Of a DNA stretch of 64,000 nucleotides, positions 31,468 to 40,402 are shown one piece after another (within the stretch, counting starts at the first letter, position 1; every line of letters starts with the position of its first letter). The notes under the pieces were generated by a model. It was not told where the DNA came from and ran no database searches. It saw nothing but the letters and a program-made list of their open reading frames with translations. A program made the position numbers and the translations under genes. The stretch comes from an uncultured Eubacteriales bacterium (GTDB taxonomy: Bacteria; Bacillota; Clostridia; Lachnospirales; Lachnospiraceae). The stretch lies in contig CATOIK010000013.1 of assembly GCA_951800645.1 (NCBI GenBank), positions 1 through 64,000 of the forward strand, given 5' to 3'.

Positions 31468-31496
31468 ATTTTACTACAATTCCCAGGAACCGTCAA
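31468..31496 (-). promoter_or_regulatory. Strong sigma-A promoter of the HPr gene
   Basis: TTGACG (31496-31491), 17 bp, TAAAAT (31473-31468), about 75 bp upstream of the start codon. Confidence 0.8.
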
Positions 31497-31535
31497 GAAA
31501 AACCGCCGTTTTCACTTACTGGATCGTAACTGCAG

Positions 31536-32168
31536 TCAGGCCTGCTCCCGCATCTGGCTTTCTCGCCTGGAATATACGCAGCCGCAGTAGTTCTGGCGGT
31601 ACAGCCCATACTGGGCGGATAGCTCCACACTGCGGCGGTAGCCGTTCTTTTTCTTAAAATCTGATGGCAGACACACTACCTCGTAGATTTCTGAAAGCTC
31701 CTGACCGATTTCATTCAGCTTTGCCGCATTTTTTAAGGGACTGATGGTAAGCGTGGTAGTGAAATAATCATATCCGCCGGCTTTGGCTAACTTTGCTGCT
31801 TCCGTAAGGCGCAGACGATAGCAGAGGAAGCACCGCTCTCCCCCTTCCGGGTCTGTCTCATGGCCCCGGCTCATGGAAAAGAACCGCTCCGGCTCATAGG
31901 GACCGGCCTGAAAGGTAATGGGATACCGGGCCGGAATCTCCTGAACCAGCCGGCGCTGCTCCTCACACCGCTTTTCATATTCCTCTGCCGGAGAAATATT
32001 CGGATTGTAATAAAATACCGTAATCTCAAAATACTGAGACAGATACTCCAGCACATAGCTGCTGCAGGGCGCACAGCAGCTATGCAAAAGGAGCCGGGGA
32101 ACCCGGCTCTCTCTTTCGCATCGTTCTATGATTTTTTCCATCTCCCGCTGGTAATTTCTCTGATTCAT
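31536..32168 (-). CDS. queH: Epoxyqueuosine reductase QueH
   Basis: A 210-residue DUF208/QueH enzyme, the non-cobalamin replacement of QueG, which completes queuosine in tRNA by reducing epoxyqueuosine. Its iron-sulphur/metal cysteines are visible as SCCAPCSS (about residue 30), GERCFLCYRLRL (about 130) and NYCGCVYS near the C-terminus. It starts 21 bp after rpoD and is probably read from the rpoD promoter. No other queuosine genes are in the window. Confidence 0.94.
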   Translation of the reverse strand: MNQRNYQREMEKIIERCERESRVPRLLLHSCCAPCSSYVLEYLSQYFEITVFYYNPNISPAEEYEKRCEEQRRLVQEIPARYPITFQAGPYEPERFFSMSRGHETDPEGGERCFLCYRLRLTEAAKLAKAGGYDYFTTTLTISPLKNAAKLNEIGQELSEIYEVVCLPSDFKKKNGYRRSVELSAQYGLYRQNYCGCVYSRRESQMREQA

Positions 32169-32188
32169 AAAACGCCTTTCTTTATTTC

Positions 32189-33319
32189 TTACAGAAAATC
32201 ACGGATCCGTTTGCTGCGGATAGGATTACGCAGCTTCCGGAGAGCCTTGGCCTCAATCTGACGGATCCTCTCTCTGGTGACATTGAACTCTTTGCCCACT
32301 TCTTCCAGCGTGCGGGGATGACCATCTTCCAGGCCAAACCGCAGAACAATTACCTGCCGCTCCCGCTCCTTTAAATCTCCCAGCAGCGCGTCAATATGCT
32401 CCCGAAGCATAACCGACTCTACATTGCCTTCCGGAGTTACTACATTATTGTCCGCCACAAAATCTCCCAGGTTGGAGTCGTCCTCCTCGCCGATAGGCGT
32501 CTCTAAGGAAGCCGGCTCTCTGGCAATCTGCATGATTTCCATAACCTTGTCTTCAGACATTTCCAGCGCCTCTGCCAGTTCCGGAACAGACGGCTCATAG
32601 CCCAGCTCCAAAGTCAGCTTCCGCTGCATCTTGGACATTTTATTGATAGTCTCCACCATATGCACCGGTACACGGATGGTACGCGCCTGGTCTGCCAGCG
32701 CCCGGGTTACAGACTGTCTGATCCACCAAGTTGCATATGTACTCAGCTTATATCCTTTTGTATAATCAAACTTCTCTACGCCCTTGATCAGGCCCAGATT
32801 CCCTTCCTGAACCAAATCCAGAAAACTCATGCCGCGGCCTGTATACCGCTTGGCAATGCTGACTACCAGACGAAGGTTTGCCTCTATCAGCCGTTCCTTG
32901 GCGTATTCATCTCCTTCTGCCTTCCGCTTTGCCAGCACAAGTTCTTCTTCTGCGCTTAACAGCGGCACGGTTCCGATCTCTTTTAAATACATGCGGACCG
33001 GGTCTTCCGTCCCGATTCCCTCTAAAAGATCTACGGCGTCCAGTTCGATGTCTTCCGCTTCTTTCATAAAACTGTCGTCTGCATCCAGATCATCATCGTC
33101 CAGAATCAGTCCGTCGTCAGCTAAAATTGCATCGTCAATTACCGGAATCACATCTATGCGCTTTTCTTCTAAAAAATTGTAGATCTGCTCCATTTGCTCC
33201 GGGCCTAAATTGTCTCCGGCAAAGAAGTCATTGATCTCCGTCACATCCAGCGCATTGTGCTTCGTCTTGGCAACTTCCACCAGCTTATTCAGCTTACTTA
33301 AAAAATTGTCTTTTTCCAC
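32189..33319 (-). CDS. rpoD: Primary sigma factor RpoD (SigA)
   Basis: A 376-residue sigma-70 factor. The acidic region 1.1 is residues 1-90 and region 1.2 contains [11 protein letters not shown]. Region 2 carries [20 protein letters not shown], then [20 protein letters not shown] and [13 protein letters not shown] for -10 recognition. Region 3 follows, then region 4.2 with [18 protein letters not shown] for the -35. Length matches Firmicute SigA. Unusually for Firmicutes, dnaG is not directly upstream; mutY is. Transcribed from its own promoter with queH behind it. Confidence 0.97.
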   Translation of the reverse strand: MEKDNFLSKLNKLVEVAKTKHNALDVTEINDFFAGDNLGPEQMEQIYNFLEEKRIDVIPVIDDAILADDGLILDDDDLDADDSFMKEAEDIELDAVDLLEGIGTEDPVRMYLKEIGTVPLLSAEEELVLAKRKAEGDEYAKERLIEANLRLVVSIAKRYTGRGMSFLDLVQEGNLGLIKGVEKFDYTKGYKLSTYATWWIRQSVTRALADQARTIRVPVHMVETINKMSKMQRKLTLELGYEPSVPELAEALEMSEDKVMEIMQIAREPASLETPIGEEDDSNLGDFVADNNVVTPEGNVESVMLREHIDALLGDLKERERQVIVLRFGLEDGHPRTLEEVGKEFNVTRERIRQIEAKALRKLRNPIRSKRIRDFL

Positions 33320-33367
33320 AGCAGCGTCCTTTCAACCAAAGGTCTTGTTAAAGCTTTACATCATCTC

Positions 33368-33396
33368 ATTATATAACAGCAGTCTTCATATTTCAA
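33368..33396 (-). promoter_or_regulatory. Promoter of rpoD-queH
   Basis: TTGAAA (33396-33391), 17 bp, TATAAT (33373-33368), about 50 bp before the rpoD start. Confidence 0.85.
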
Positions 33397-33448
33397 CATA
33401 TTTCGGCAAAGATGAAATTCTTTTTTCTTCCTTCTTTCTCACAGTATC

Positions 33449-34576
33449 TCACATTATCAATTTTGTATACCTGGCAAAGGCGTTTGGAAGGGGATAAACA
33501 TCCTTTAACTGGCTTTTTTCTGCCGGAATATAGCCATCTGGAATGGGACCGGAAAGCCGGATTCGATACCCCTTCATATGCCATTCCACATGAGAAAAAA
33601 TATGTTTTGCCGCAGGCAGCGGTTCCAATTCCGCCACCAGATCCTGTCCGAAGCCAAAGGTTTTTGAAAGCTCGTCCGGCGTTAAATACCCTTCCACATT
33701 GGGAAGCTCATAAAGGGAGGCTAAAAGTCCGGTATCCTCCCGTTTGCGAATTCCTACCTGTGCCCCATTTTCCAGAATACAGACTGTCCGTTCCTCAATC
33801 CGCCGCTTTTTCGGCGGCGTCTTTACAGGGATTTCATCCAAAAGCCCCTGCTGTCTGGCCAGACAAATGGAATGGAGCGGACATTCCCCGCACTTTGGCT
33901 GACCGTTTGGCACACAGACTATGGCGCCAATCTCAATCAACCCCTGATTAAAGCGGCTGGCTGCGCCCTTTGGCATAGTCTCCCGCAGCCGCTCCTCCAT
34001 CCACCGCTTGGTGGAGGCCTTTAAAATATCCTCCCGGCTGGCCAGGATCCGGGAAATCACCCGCAGCACATTGCCGTCCACTGCAGGCACCGGGCGGCCA
34101 AAGGCAATGGAAGCAATGGCTCCCGCCGTGTAACTGCCGATGCCTGGAAGTTTTAAAAGCGTCTCATATTCGGAGGGCATTTCACCGTTATAATCATTTA
34201 CAATGATCTGGGCTGCCTTTTTCAAATTCCGCGCCCGGTTATAATACCCTAAGCCTTCCCACAGCTTCATCAGCCTGTCATCCTCCACAGACGCCAGGGA
34301 AGCTGCGTCCGGCAGACTTTCCATAAACCGCTCAAAGTAGGGCTTTACTGCCTCTACCCTGGTCTGCTGCAGCATAATTTCAGAAATCCACACCCGGTAA
34401 GGTTCCGGATTTTCCCGCCAGGGCAGAATCCGCGCATGGCTATCATACCAGGCTAACAGGGGACGGTTCATGGCTTTCAGCCTGGCGTCTGTTTCCAGAC
34501 TGCCCGGCTCATCCTCCAATATCTGCAGGCTGCTGTAAAGTCCGGCCGCTTTATTCAGTTCCTGTTCCTTATACAT
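33449..34576 (-). CDS. mutY: A/G-specific adenine DNA glycosylase MutY
   Basis: A 375-residue base-excision repair enzyme removing A opposite 8-oxoG. Features in order: ENPEPYRVWISEIMLQQTRV with the catalytic Glu, the helix-hairpin-helix LPGIGSYTAGAIASIAF followed by AVDGNVLRV with the catalytic Asp, and the [4Fe-4S] loop CVPNGQPKCGECPLHSIC. A C-terminal NUDIX-like domain (about 235-365) recognises 8-oxoG. It overlaps birA by 8 bp. Confidence 0.96.
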   Translation of the reverse strand: MYKEQELNKAAGLYSSLQILEDEPGSLETDARLKAMNRPLLAWYDSHARILPWRENPEPYRVWISEIMLQQTRVEAVKPYFERFMESLPDAASLASVEDDRLMKLWEGLGYYNRARNLKKAAQIIVNDYNGEMPSEYETLLKLPGIGSYTAGAIASIAFGRPVPAVDGNVLRVISRILASREDILKASTKRWMEERLRETMPKGAASRFNQGLIEIGAIVCVPNGQPKCGECPLHSICLARQQGLLDEIPVKTPPKKRRIEERTVCILENGAQVGIRKREDTGLLASLYELPNVEGYLTPDELSKTFGFGQDLVAELEPLPAAKHIFSHVEWHMKGYRIRLSGPIPDGYIPAEKSQLKDVYPLPNAFARYTKLIM

Positions 34577-35549
34577 AGCCGTACACTCCCCGCACCGACA
34601 CTTCCCCGGACATTACCGCTTCCACAGTTCCATCAGTCCGCCTTACAAGCAGCTCTCCCTCCCGGTTGATTCCCATGGATATGCCCTGCCAGGCTCCTCC
34701 CGGCGCCAGAACCGTTACCTGACGGTCCCGGTTTACCAGATGTTCGTTGTATTCCTCCATCAGACTGCTAAAATCCAATGTCTTTAAAAATTCCTCATAA
34801 TAATCTTCCCAGACAGAAAGCACTGCCGCTGCAAGCTTTGCCCGCCGTACCGGTTTCCCTGATTCCAGAAGAAGGGAAGTCCCCTTCTCCTTCAGTTCTT
34901 CCGGAAAGCCTTCTAAATTTGCATTGATCCCGATGCCGACTACCACATAGCGGATACAGTCCTCCTCTGTGCTCATCTCCGTCAGGATTCCGCATATCTT
35001 TTTTCCGTTTAAAACGATGTCATTGGGCCACTTAATCTGGCAGGAAAGACCTGTCGCCTGACGGATTCCCTTCACCACTGCCATGGCTGCCAGCAAAGTT
35101 AGCATGGAAGCGTGCACCGGCTCAAAATCCGGCCGCAAAAGCAGGCTCATCCAGATGCCTGTCCCTTCCGGAGATTCCCAGAAACGGCCCCGCCGCCCTT
35201 TTCCTGCCGTCTGATTTTCTGCCAGCACCAGGGTTCCGTGAGGCGCCCCGTCTTCTGCCTGCCGTCTGGCCTCTAAGTTGGTAGAGTCTACTGTTTTTAA
35301 TACTACTAAATGTTTTCCGGCCCAACTGCCGCAGATTTCCTGGGAAAGCTCGTCCACTGACAGCACATCCGAATCTGTACTCAGACGGTAGCCTTTGTTC
35401 CGTACTGCCTGAATCCGGTATCCCTCCTCCTCAAGCAGCCGCACTGCCTTCCACACTGCGGTTCTGGATACTCCAAGGCTATCGCAAAGCTCCTGGCCGG
35501 ACACATAGCCTTCCGCCTCTTTTAAGCGTTTTAAGATCTCTTTTTTCAA
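34569..35549 (-). CDS. birA: Biotin-[acetyl-CoA-carboxylase] ligase / biotin repressor BirA
   Basis: A 326-residue bifunctional protein: N-terminal winged helix (residues 1-65; SGQELCDSLGVSRTAVWKAV), central ligase with the biotinyl-AMP loop AGKGRRGRFWESPEGTGIWM, substrate segments LSCQIKWPNDIVLNGKKICG, VVGIGINAN, and the SH3-like C-terminal domain. The presence of the HTH means it can also repress biotin genes. It overlaps mutY and follows a small membrane-protein gene by 4 bp. Confidence 0.96.
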   Translation of the reverse strand: MKKEILKRLKEAEGYVSGQELCDSLGVSRTAVWKAVRLLEEEGYRIQAVRNKGYRLSTDSDVLSVDELSQEICGSWAGKHLVVLKTVDSTNLEARRQAEDGAPHGTLVLAENQTAGKGRRGRFWESPEGTGIWMSLLLRPDFEPVHASMLTLLAAMAVVKGIRQATGLSCQIKWPNDIVLNGKKICGILTEMSTEEDCIRYVVVGIGINANLEGFPEELKEKGTSLLLESGKPVRRAKLAAAVLSVWEDYYEEFLKTLDFSSLMEEYNEHLVNRDRQVTVLAPGGAWQGISMGINREGELLVRRTDGTVEAVMSGEVSVRGVYGYV

Positions 35550-35553
35550 CGGC

Positions 35554-35865
35554 TTACCTCCAGACGCTTACTGCGCTTAAAAAGCCGACTACAGCTAAAA
35601 AAGCAGCTACTGCCCACAAAAGCACAACGCCTGCCATTTTCTTCCTGTTGTGCTTTCCGCCGGACTGTAACCGGCTCCAGCCGTTGACAAAATTAAGGAC
35701 TGCAGCCAGCCAGAAAATCACAGGAAACAAAAAATTGTTTTTGCTGGGGCTTACAAAAGCCAGCACTGCGCAGATTACTACCAGAATTCCAATTACAATA
35801 TGAAGCCCATCCAGCATTGCAGCCGTGTTTCTCGGATTTCTCTTTTTCTCCTGAATCAACATCAT
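35554..35865 (-). CDS. Small membrane protein (DUF6637-like)
   Basis: A 103-residue protein with three hydrophobic segments (about 20-42, 47-65, 78-100) and short charged loops (KKRNPR at the start, KHNRKK between segments 2 and 3). It resembles an uncharacterised family found beside birA/argF in Lachnospiraceae; no catalytic motif is seen. The start codon overlaps the argF stop by one base, and birA begins 4 bp further on, so it is cotranslated with both. Confidence 0.7.
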   Translation of the reverse strand: MMLIQEKKRNPRNTAAMLDGLHIVIGILVVICAVLAFVSPSKNNFLFPVIFWLAAVLNFVNGWSRLQSGGKHNRKKMAGVVLLWAVAAFLAVVGFLSAVSVWR

Positions 35866-36854
35866 TACTCTCCCAGGGTTGCCGCCATCACCGCTTTAAT
35901 GGTGTGCATACGGTTTTCTGCCTCATCGAATACCTTGGAGCAGGAGGACTCAAATACCTCGTCTGTCACTTCCATATCCGTAATGTTGAACCGCTCTCCC
36001 ATTTCCTTTCCAATCTTTGTCTTTAAATCGTGGAAGGCCGGCAGACAGTGAAGGAAAATTGCCTTCTCTCCTGCGTTCTTCATCACATCCATAGTCACCT
36101 TGTAGGGAGACAGCTCCCGGATGCGCTCCTCCCAGACCTCATCCGGCTCGCCCATGGAAACCCACACGTCGGTGCAGATTACATCGGCTCCCCTGGTGCC
36201 CTCAGCCACATCCTCTGTCAGGGTGATAGTGCCGCCAGAAGCCTTTGCATACTCCTCACATTCCTGTACCAGCTCTGTACCGGGGAAATATTTCTTCGGG
36301 GCGCAGGCTACAAAGTGAAGGCCCAGCTTGGCACAGACAATCATCAAAGAATTGCCCATATTGTAACGGGCATCGCCCATATAAACCAGCTTTACTCCCT
36401 TTAAGCGGCCTAAGTGCTCCCGCACTGTCAGCATATCTGCCAGCATCTGGGTAGGATGGTATTCATTCGTCAGACCGTTCCAAACCGGCACTCCGGCGTG
36501 CTTAGCCAGCTCCTCCACAATCTCCTGTCCATAGCCCCGATACTCTATGCCGTCGTAAATCCGTCCCAGCACCCGTGCTGTGTCAGCAATAGACTCCTTT
36601 TTCCCAATCTGACTGCTGGCCGGCTCCAGATATGTAGTTCCCATGCCCATATCGTGAGCTGCCACCTCAAAGGAACAGCGGGTTCTGGTGCTGGTTTTCT
36701 CAAAAATCAGGGCAATATTCTTTCCCCGGTAATGGTCTGTTAAAATCCCTTCTTTTTTCTTCCGTTTCAGCTCTGCAGCCAAATCCAGAAGATACAGAAT
36801 CTCCTCCGGAGTATAATCCTTCAGCGTTAAAAAATTCCTTCCTTTTAGATTCAT
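35865..36854 (-). CDS. argF: Ornithine carbamoyltransferase
   Basis: A 329-residue enzyme of arginine metabolism. The carbamoyl phosphate motif is [20 protein letters not shown], with [12 protein letters not shown], and the ornithine-binding HCLP loop is [10 protein letters not shown] near 270. The reading frame is open for 31 more codons upstream, but I take the ATG at 36854 ([19 protein letters not shown]) because it follows GGGAGGAAAG and matches family starts. Its ATG overlaps the patatin stop (ATGA). No other arginine gene is adjacent, so biosynthetic versus catabolic use is open. Confidence 0.95.
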   Translation of the reverse strand: MNLKGRNFLTLKDYTPEEILYLLDLAAELKRKKKEGILTDHYRGKNIALIFEKTSTRTRCSFEVAAHDMGMGTTYLEPASSQIGKKESIADTARVLGRIYDGIEYRGYGQEIVEELAKHAGVPVWNGLTNEYHPTQMLADMLTVREHLGRLKGVKLVYMGDARYNMGNSLMIVCAKLGLHFVACAPKKYFPGTELVQECEEYAKASGGTITLTEDVAEGTRGADVICTDVWVSMGEPDEVWEERIRELSPYKVTMDVMKNAGEKAIFLHCLPAFHDLKTKIGKEMGERFNITDMEVTDEVFESSCSKVFDEAENRMHTIKAVMAATLGE

Positions 36855-37969
36855 AGCTCTTTCCTCCCTATCTGTTGATAAATCTTTTTTACGATCTGAT
36901 CCGGCGTATAAATTTTCATCCGCGGCATCCGAAGCTCTCTGGCCCACTTTTCCAGGACTGCCAGATACAAGGTCTTATAGCTCCAGTTTTCCGGCAATTC
37001 CAGTTCTCTGGCCAGCGCCGGAAAAATCTGTTCTGTAAATGCCCGGTATCCTTCCAGGCTTTTGGCCTCCTCCTCACCCAGCTCCGGGGTAATGTAGTGG
37101 CGCACCAGTTGAATTTCCGACATCATCTTATCAAAATAGTACGCCTCCGACTGAGGAGCGTCAAAGTAATAGCTGCTTCCTTCCAGACCGTAAAGCATCC
37201 GCTTGGCGTCCATATACCCAAGCTGCATGTTCTTCCTGGCCCGTTTTCCGTCAAACTCCAGGATTCCTCCCAAATTCTGGCGGGGAGCAATGTGATGCAC
37301 CTTTACATTTTCCGGAATCTTTAAAAACCGCTCAGTGTCCACTCCGACGCCGTAAATACGAATTACAATAATATCCTCATATCCGCGGTCTACCAGCACA
37401 TCCACCGGCACATTGTTTAACCCGCCTCCGTCCAGATACCGCTTTCCCCCCAGCTTTTCCTGCTTAAAGCCCGGCAGATAGGCGCTGGCTAAAAGGCTGT
37501 CCTCTATGGCGCCCTCCGGCATCTCTTTCACATCCAGAACCACTGCCTTCCAGTCATCCAGAGAGACCGTAGTCACGAAAAGCTCTTTATCTGATTTCCG
37601 TATCCGTTCTTCATCCACAGTCTCCCTGATCAGATGTTTTAAAGGAGTGATGTCCAGCCCACCGTCTTTTATAATGCGAACTGCACTTTCCGCTATTTCC
37701 ATCAGGCTTTTATCTCCGAAACCGGAAAACCCCTCTGCGTCCAGCACCTGGGAATAGGTCAGGCTGCCCCAGATTCGCTCTGCTTCTTTCAGGTCTCCCA
37801 TACACATAAGAGCGCCGTTTAAAGCTCCCACTGAGGTTCCTGCAATTCCTTTTACCTGAACTCCCGCTTCCTCCAGGGCTCTCCAGGCGCCGATCTGGTA
37901 GGAACCTTTGGCGCCTCCACCTTCCAGCACAATGCCGTAAGGCTTTGTTATGTCAATCTTCAGTTCCAT
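36851..37969 (-). CDS. Patatin-like phospholipase
   Basis: A 372-residue patatin-family acyl hydrolase. Oxyanion loop [18 protein letters not shown] (about 12-29), nucleophile elbow [14 protein letters not shown] (G-x-S-x-G), and catalytic Asp in [16 protein letters not shown] ~180-residue C-terminal part is not recognised. I choose the ATG at 37969 ([12 protein letters not shown]) with GGAGGAGAG upstream rather than one 42 bases earlier. It is cotranslated with argF through an ATGA overlap. Membrane lipid turnover is the likely role. Confidence 0.9.
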   Translation of the reverse strand: MELKIDITKPYGIVLEGGGAKGSYQIGAWRALEEAGVQVKGIAGTSVGALNGALMCMGDLKEAERIWGSLTYSQVLDAEGFSGFGDKSLMEIAESAVRIIKDGGLDITPLKHLIRETVDEERIRKSDKELFVTTVSLDDWKAVVLDVKEMPEGAIEDSLLASAYLPGFKQEKLGGKRYLDGGGLNNVPVDVLVDRGYEDIIVIRIYGVGVDTERFLKIPENVKVHHIAPRQNLGGILEFDGKRARKNMQLGYMDAKRMLYGLEGSSYYFDAPQSEAYYFDKMMSEIQLVRHYITPELGEEEAKSLEGYRAFTEQIFPALARELELPENWSYKTLYLAVLEKWARELRMPRMKIYTPDQIVKKIYQQIGRKEL

Positions 37970-37982
37970 ACTCTCCTCCGCA

Positions 37983-38036
37983 TTTAAAAGCCATGAGGGA
38001 TGCTGCAGCATGCTCCTTACACTGCTGCAACACCCC
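37983..38036 (-). terminator. Terminator of the SPFH gene
   Basis: GGGGTGTTGCAGCA pairs with TGCTGCAGCATCCC over 14 bp (two G-U pairs, positions 37997-38036 on the plus strand); TTTT follows a few bases later on the minus strand. Confidence 0.7.
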
Positions 38037-38078
38037 TGTTATTGACCTTTTTATCAGCTCGCCGTTCAAATCCTGCCT

Positions 38079-38999
38079 TTATTTTTCCTCAGCAGCCACC
38101 TCTGCAATAGATTTTACCAGGCCGGCAATTCCCTGAATCTCTGATGGTATGATAATCTTTGTGGCCTTTCCGTTTGCTGCCTCCTTAAAGGCTTCCAGAC
38201 TCTTAAGCTGCAGCACAGCCGCATCCGCTCCCGCTTCCTTTAGGAAACGGATACCGTCTGCGTTAGCCTTCTGCACCTTTAAGATAGCCTCGGCCGCACC
38301 TTCCGCCTCCCGGATGCGCCGTTCCTTCTCTGCCTCTGCATGAAGGATGGCAGCCTGTTTGTTAGCCTCTGCATCCAGAATAGCAGATTCTTTTTTACCC
38401 TCTGCCACCAGGATAGTAGACTTCTTCTCACCTTCCGCTTTCAGAATGGCCTCGCGCCGTTCCCGCTCTGCCTTCATCTGCTTCTCCATGGCGTCTTGAA
38501 TAGCTGCCGGAGGAATGATGTTTTTCAGCTCTACCCGGTTTACCTTGATGCCCCATGGGTCTGTTGCCACATCCAGGGACGCCCGCATCTTGGTGTTAAT
38601 CGTTTCTCTGGAGGTCAGGGTCTGATCCAGCTCCAAATCACCGATAATATTTCTTAAGGTGGTAGCCGTCAGATTCTCAATCGCCATGATTGGGTTTTCC
38701 ACGCCGTATGCAAACAGCTTCGGGTCTGTAATCTGGAAGAACACCACCGTATCAATCCGCATAGTTACATTATCTTTTGTAATAACCGGCTGAGGGTCAA
38801 AATCCACAACCTGCTCTTTTAAGGTCACCCGCTTTGCCACCCGGTCCACAAAGGGAAACAGGAAATGAATGCCCACGGACCAGGTGCTTAAATAAGCGCC
38901 TACTCGCTCTACTACCAGAGCCTGTGCCTGGGGTACAATCCTTACACAGGAAACCAAAATCAAAAGAATTACAAACAAAAGTAAAAGAAAAATAATCAT
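38079..38999 (-). CDS. SPFH/Band 7 membrane scaffold protein (paraslipin type)
   Basis: A 306-residue protein with an N-terminal membrane helix (residues 1-20), an SPFH domain (about 20-185; VVERVGAYLSTWSVGIHFLF and RNIIGDLELDQTLTSRETIN) and an Ala/Glu-rich coiled coil (about 185-255). It forms large membrane assemblies at lipid microdomains and protects membrane proteins or modulates FtsH-type proteases. The partner NfeD protein is encoded 28 bp upstream in the same operon. Confidence 0.94.
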   Translation of the reverse strand: MIIFLLLLFVILLILVSCVRIVPQAQALVVERVGAYLSTWSVGIHFLFPFVDRVAKRVTLKEQVVDFDPQPVITKDNVTMRIDTVVFFQITDPKLFAYGVENPIMAIENLTATTLRNIIGDLELDQTLTSRETINTKMRASLDVATDPWGIKVNRVELKNIIPPAAIQDAMEKQMKAERERREAILKAEGEKKSTILVAEGKKESAILDAEANKQAAILHAEAEKERRIREAEGAAEAILKVQKANADGIRFLKEAGADAAVLQLKSLEAFKEAANGKATKIIIPSEIQGIAGLVKSIAEVAAEEK

Positions 39000-39027
39000 A
39001 CCTGTTATCCCTCCATTCTCAGGTGCC

Positions 39028-39468
39028 TTATTTTAAGGCTGTCACAATCAGTTTCACGCCCTGGATGCTGCAAATCCGCACCATAGAGCCTTCATCAATT
39101 ACCACGCCGTCTTCCCCGGTTCTGGCCGTCCACTCCTGGCCGTCCACAATGGCGGCTCCTTCTCCCAGTTCATTGCTGATACGGGCAGTGACACGGGCCT
39201 CCCGGCCCACCAGACTTTCTGCATTGGTTTTTACCGTGTTGGTGTTGATGAATTTTGAAGCGAAGGGTCTCGTCAAAAACAGAAGCAGGAACGACGCAAC
39301 CAAAAACACAGCCAGCTGCACCTCCACGGAAACCCCAAACAGAGAAAGCAGAAATGCCACAAATGCGCCGCCTGCAAACCAAATAGTAGTAAGGGCCATG
39401 GTAGCCGCTTCAATTCCTACCAACACTACAAAAGCAATCAGCCAGTAAATGGAAACCATCCTCTGCAC
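39028..39468 (-). CDS. NfeD-family membrane protein
   Basis: A 146-residue short NfeD (lacking the ClpP-like protease domain): three N-terminal hydrophobic segments (about 5-75) and a C-terminal OB-fold (about 85-146; VGREARVTARISNELGEGAA followed by IVDGQEW). These short forms partner with paraslipin-type SPFH proteins, here encoded directly downstream. A GGAGG site precedes the ATG. Confidence 0.9.
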   Translation of the reverse strand: MQRMVSIYWLIAFVVLVGIEAATMALTTIWFAGGAFVAFLLSLFGVSVEVQLAVFLVASFLLLFLTRPFASKFINTNTVKTNAESLVGREARVTARISNELGEGAAIVDGQEWTARTGEDGVVIDEGSMVRICSIQGVKLIVTALK

Positions 39469-39546
39469 CTCCTTTTTTCTTATAAACCATAATACACTAT
39501 TTTCAGATATTTCACAACATTTTTCATCAAGTGTCTAATTAAATTT

Positions 39547-40356
39547 TTATAAACCAGAAGCTTCATTCCGACGCTGTCTGGCGGCCTCAAACATCAGCAC
39601 AGACGACGCCACCGCCGCATTTAAGGACTCCACCTGCCCCAGCATGGGAATACGGATATAAGCGTCTGCCAGGGCGGCCGTTTCTTCCGTAAGACCGTTG
39701 GCCTCGTTGCCGATTAAAAATCCGGTGTCTCCTTTATAATCCTCCTGGTCATAGGAGCGCCGCCCCTTTAAATGGGCGGCATACAGCCGGATTCCTTTCT
39801 GCTTCAGAGTTTTCAAATCTGCTCTCAGGTCTTCTGTGTAAAAAAACGGCACCCGCAGCACAGAACCCATGGTAGCGCGGATCACTTTGGGATTGTAAAT
39901 ATCCGCCGTGTCCTTATCCATAAGGATACCAGTCACTCCGGCTCCCTCTCCTGCCCGGATGATGGTTCCCAGATTTCCCGGATCCTGCAGACGCTCCAGC
40001 ACCATGAAAAGGGCCGGGCGGCCAGTTTCTGTCTCCGTTCCTGCCACATCCTCCAAAGTATAGCGGTACTGATGAACCAGCGCCAGCACTCCCTGGGGAG
40101 ACTGGGTATCGGAAAAAGCCTTAAACACCTCATCAGAAACCAGCTCTGCTCTGCCTGCCCGCTCTACTAAATCCTGACACTCTTTATTCTTATGAAAGCT
40201 TTCAGAAATATACAACGAGTAAATCTGTTCTTTTGGAATCTCCTGGCACATCCGCAGACCTTCCGCCACAAAAAGCCCTTCTTCCCGCCGGGTTCTGGCC
40301 TTCTTCACCAGAGAATTTACAAACTTTACCTGTTTGTTGGTTGTACTTGTTATCAC
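39547..40356 (-). CDS. TrmH-family RNA 2'-O-methyltransferase
   Basis: A 269-residue SpoU/SPOUT methyltransferase. The N-terminal substrate-binding domain (about 1-110) begins MITSTTNKQVKFVNSLVKKA. The knotted catalytic domain shows QDPGNLGTIIRAGEGAGVTG, IGNEANGLTEE and IPMLGQVESLNAAVASSVLM, motifs 1-3 of the family. RlmB- or TsnR-like rRNA substrates are likely but not resolvable. It follows nadE by 46 bp. Confidence 0.92.
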   Translation of the reverse strand: MITSTTNKQVKFVNSLVKKARTRREEGLFVAEGLRMCQEIPKEQIYSLYISESFHKNKECQDLVERAGRAELVSDEVFKAFSDTQSPQGVLALVHQYRYTLEDVAGTETETGRPALFMVLERLQDPGNLGTIIRAGEGAGVTGILMDKDTADIYNPKVIRATMGSVLRVPFFYTEDLRADLKTLKQKGIRLYAAHLKGRRSYDQEDYKGDTGFLIGNEANGLTEETAALADAYIRIPMLGQVESLNAAVASSVLMFEAARQRRNEASGL

Positions 40357-40402
40357 AGTCTGTTTCCTCTTATTTCCGCATTTTATCTGTCTGCTGTCTA
40401 TG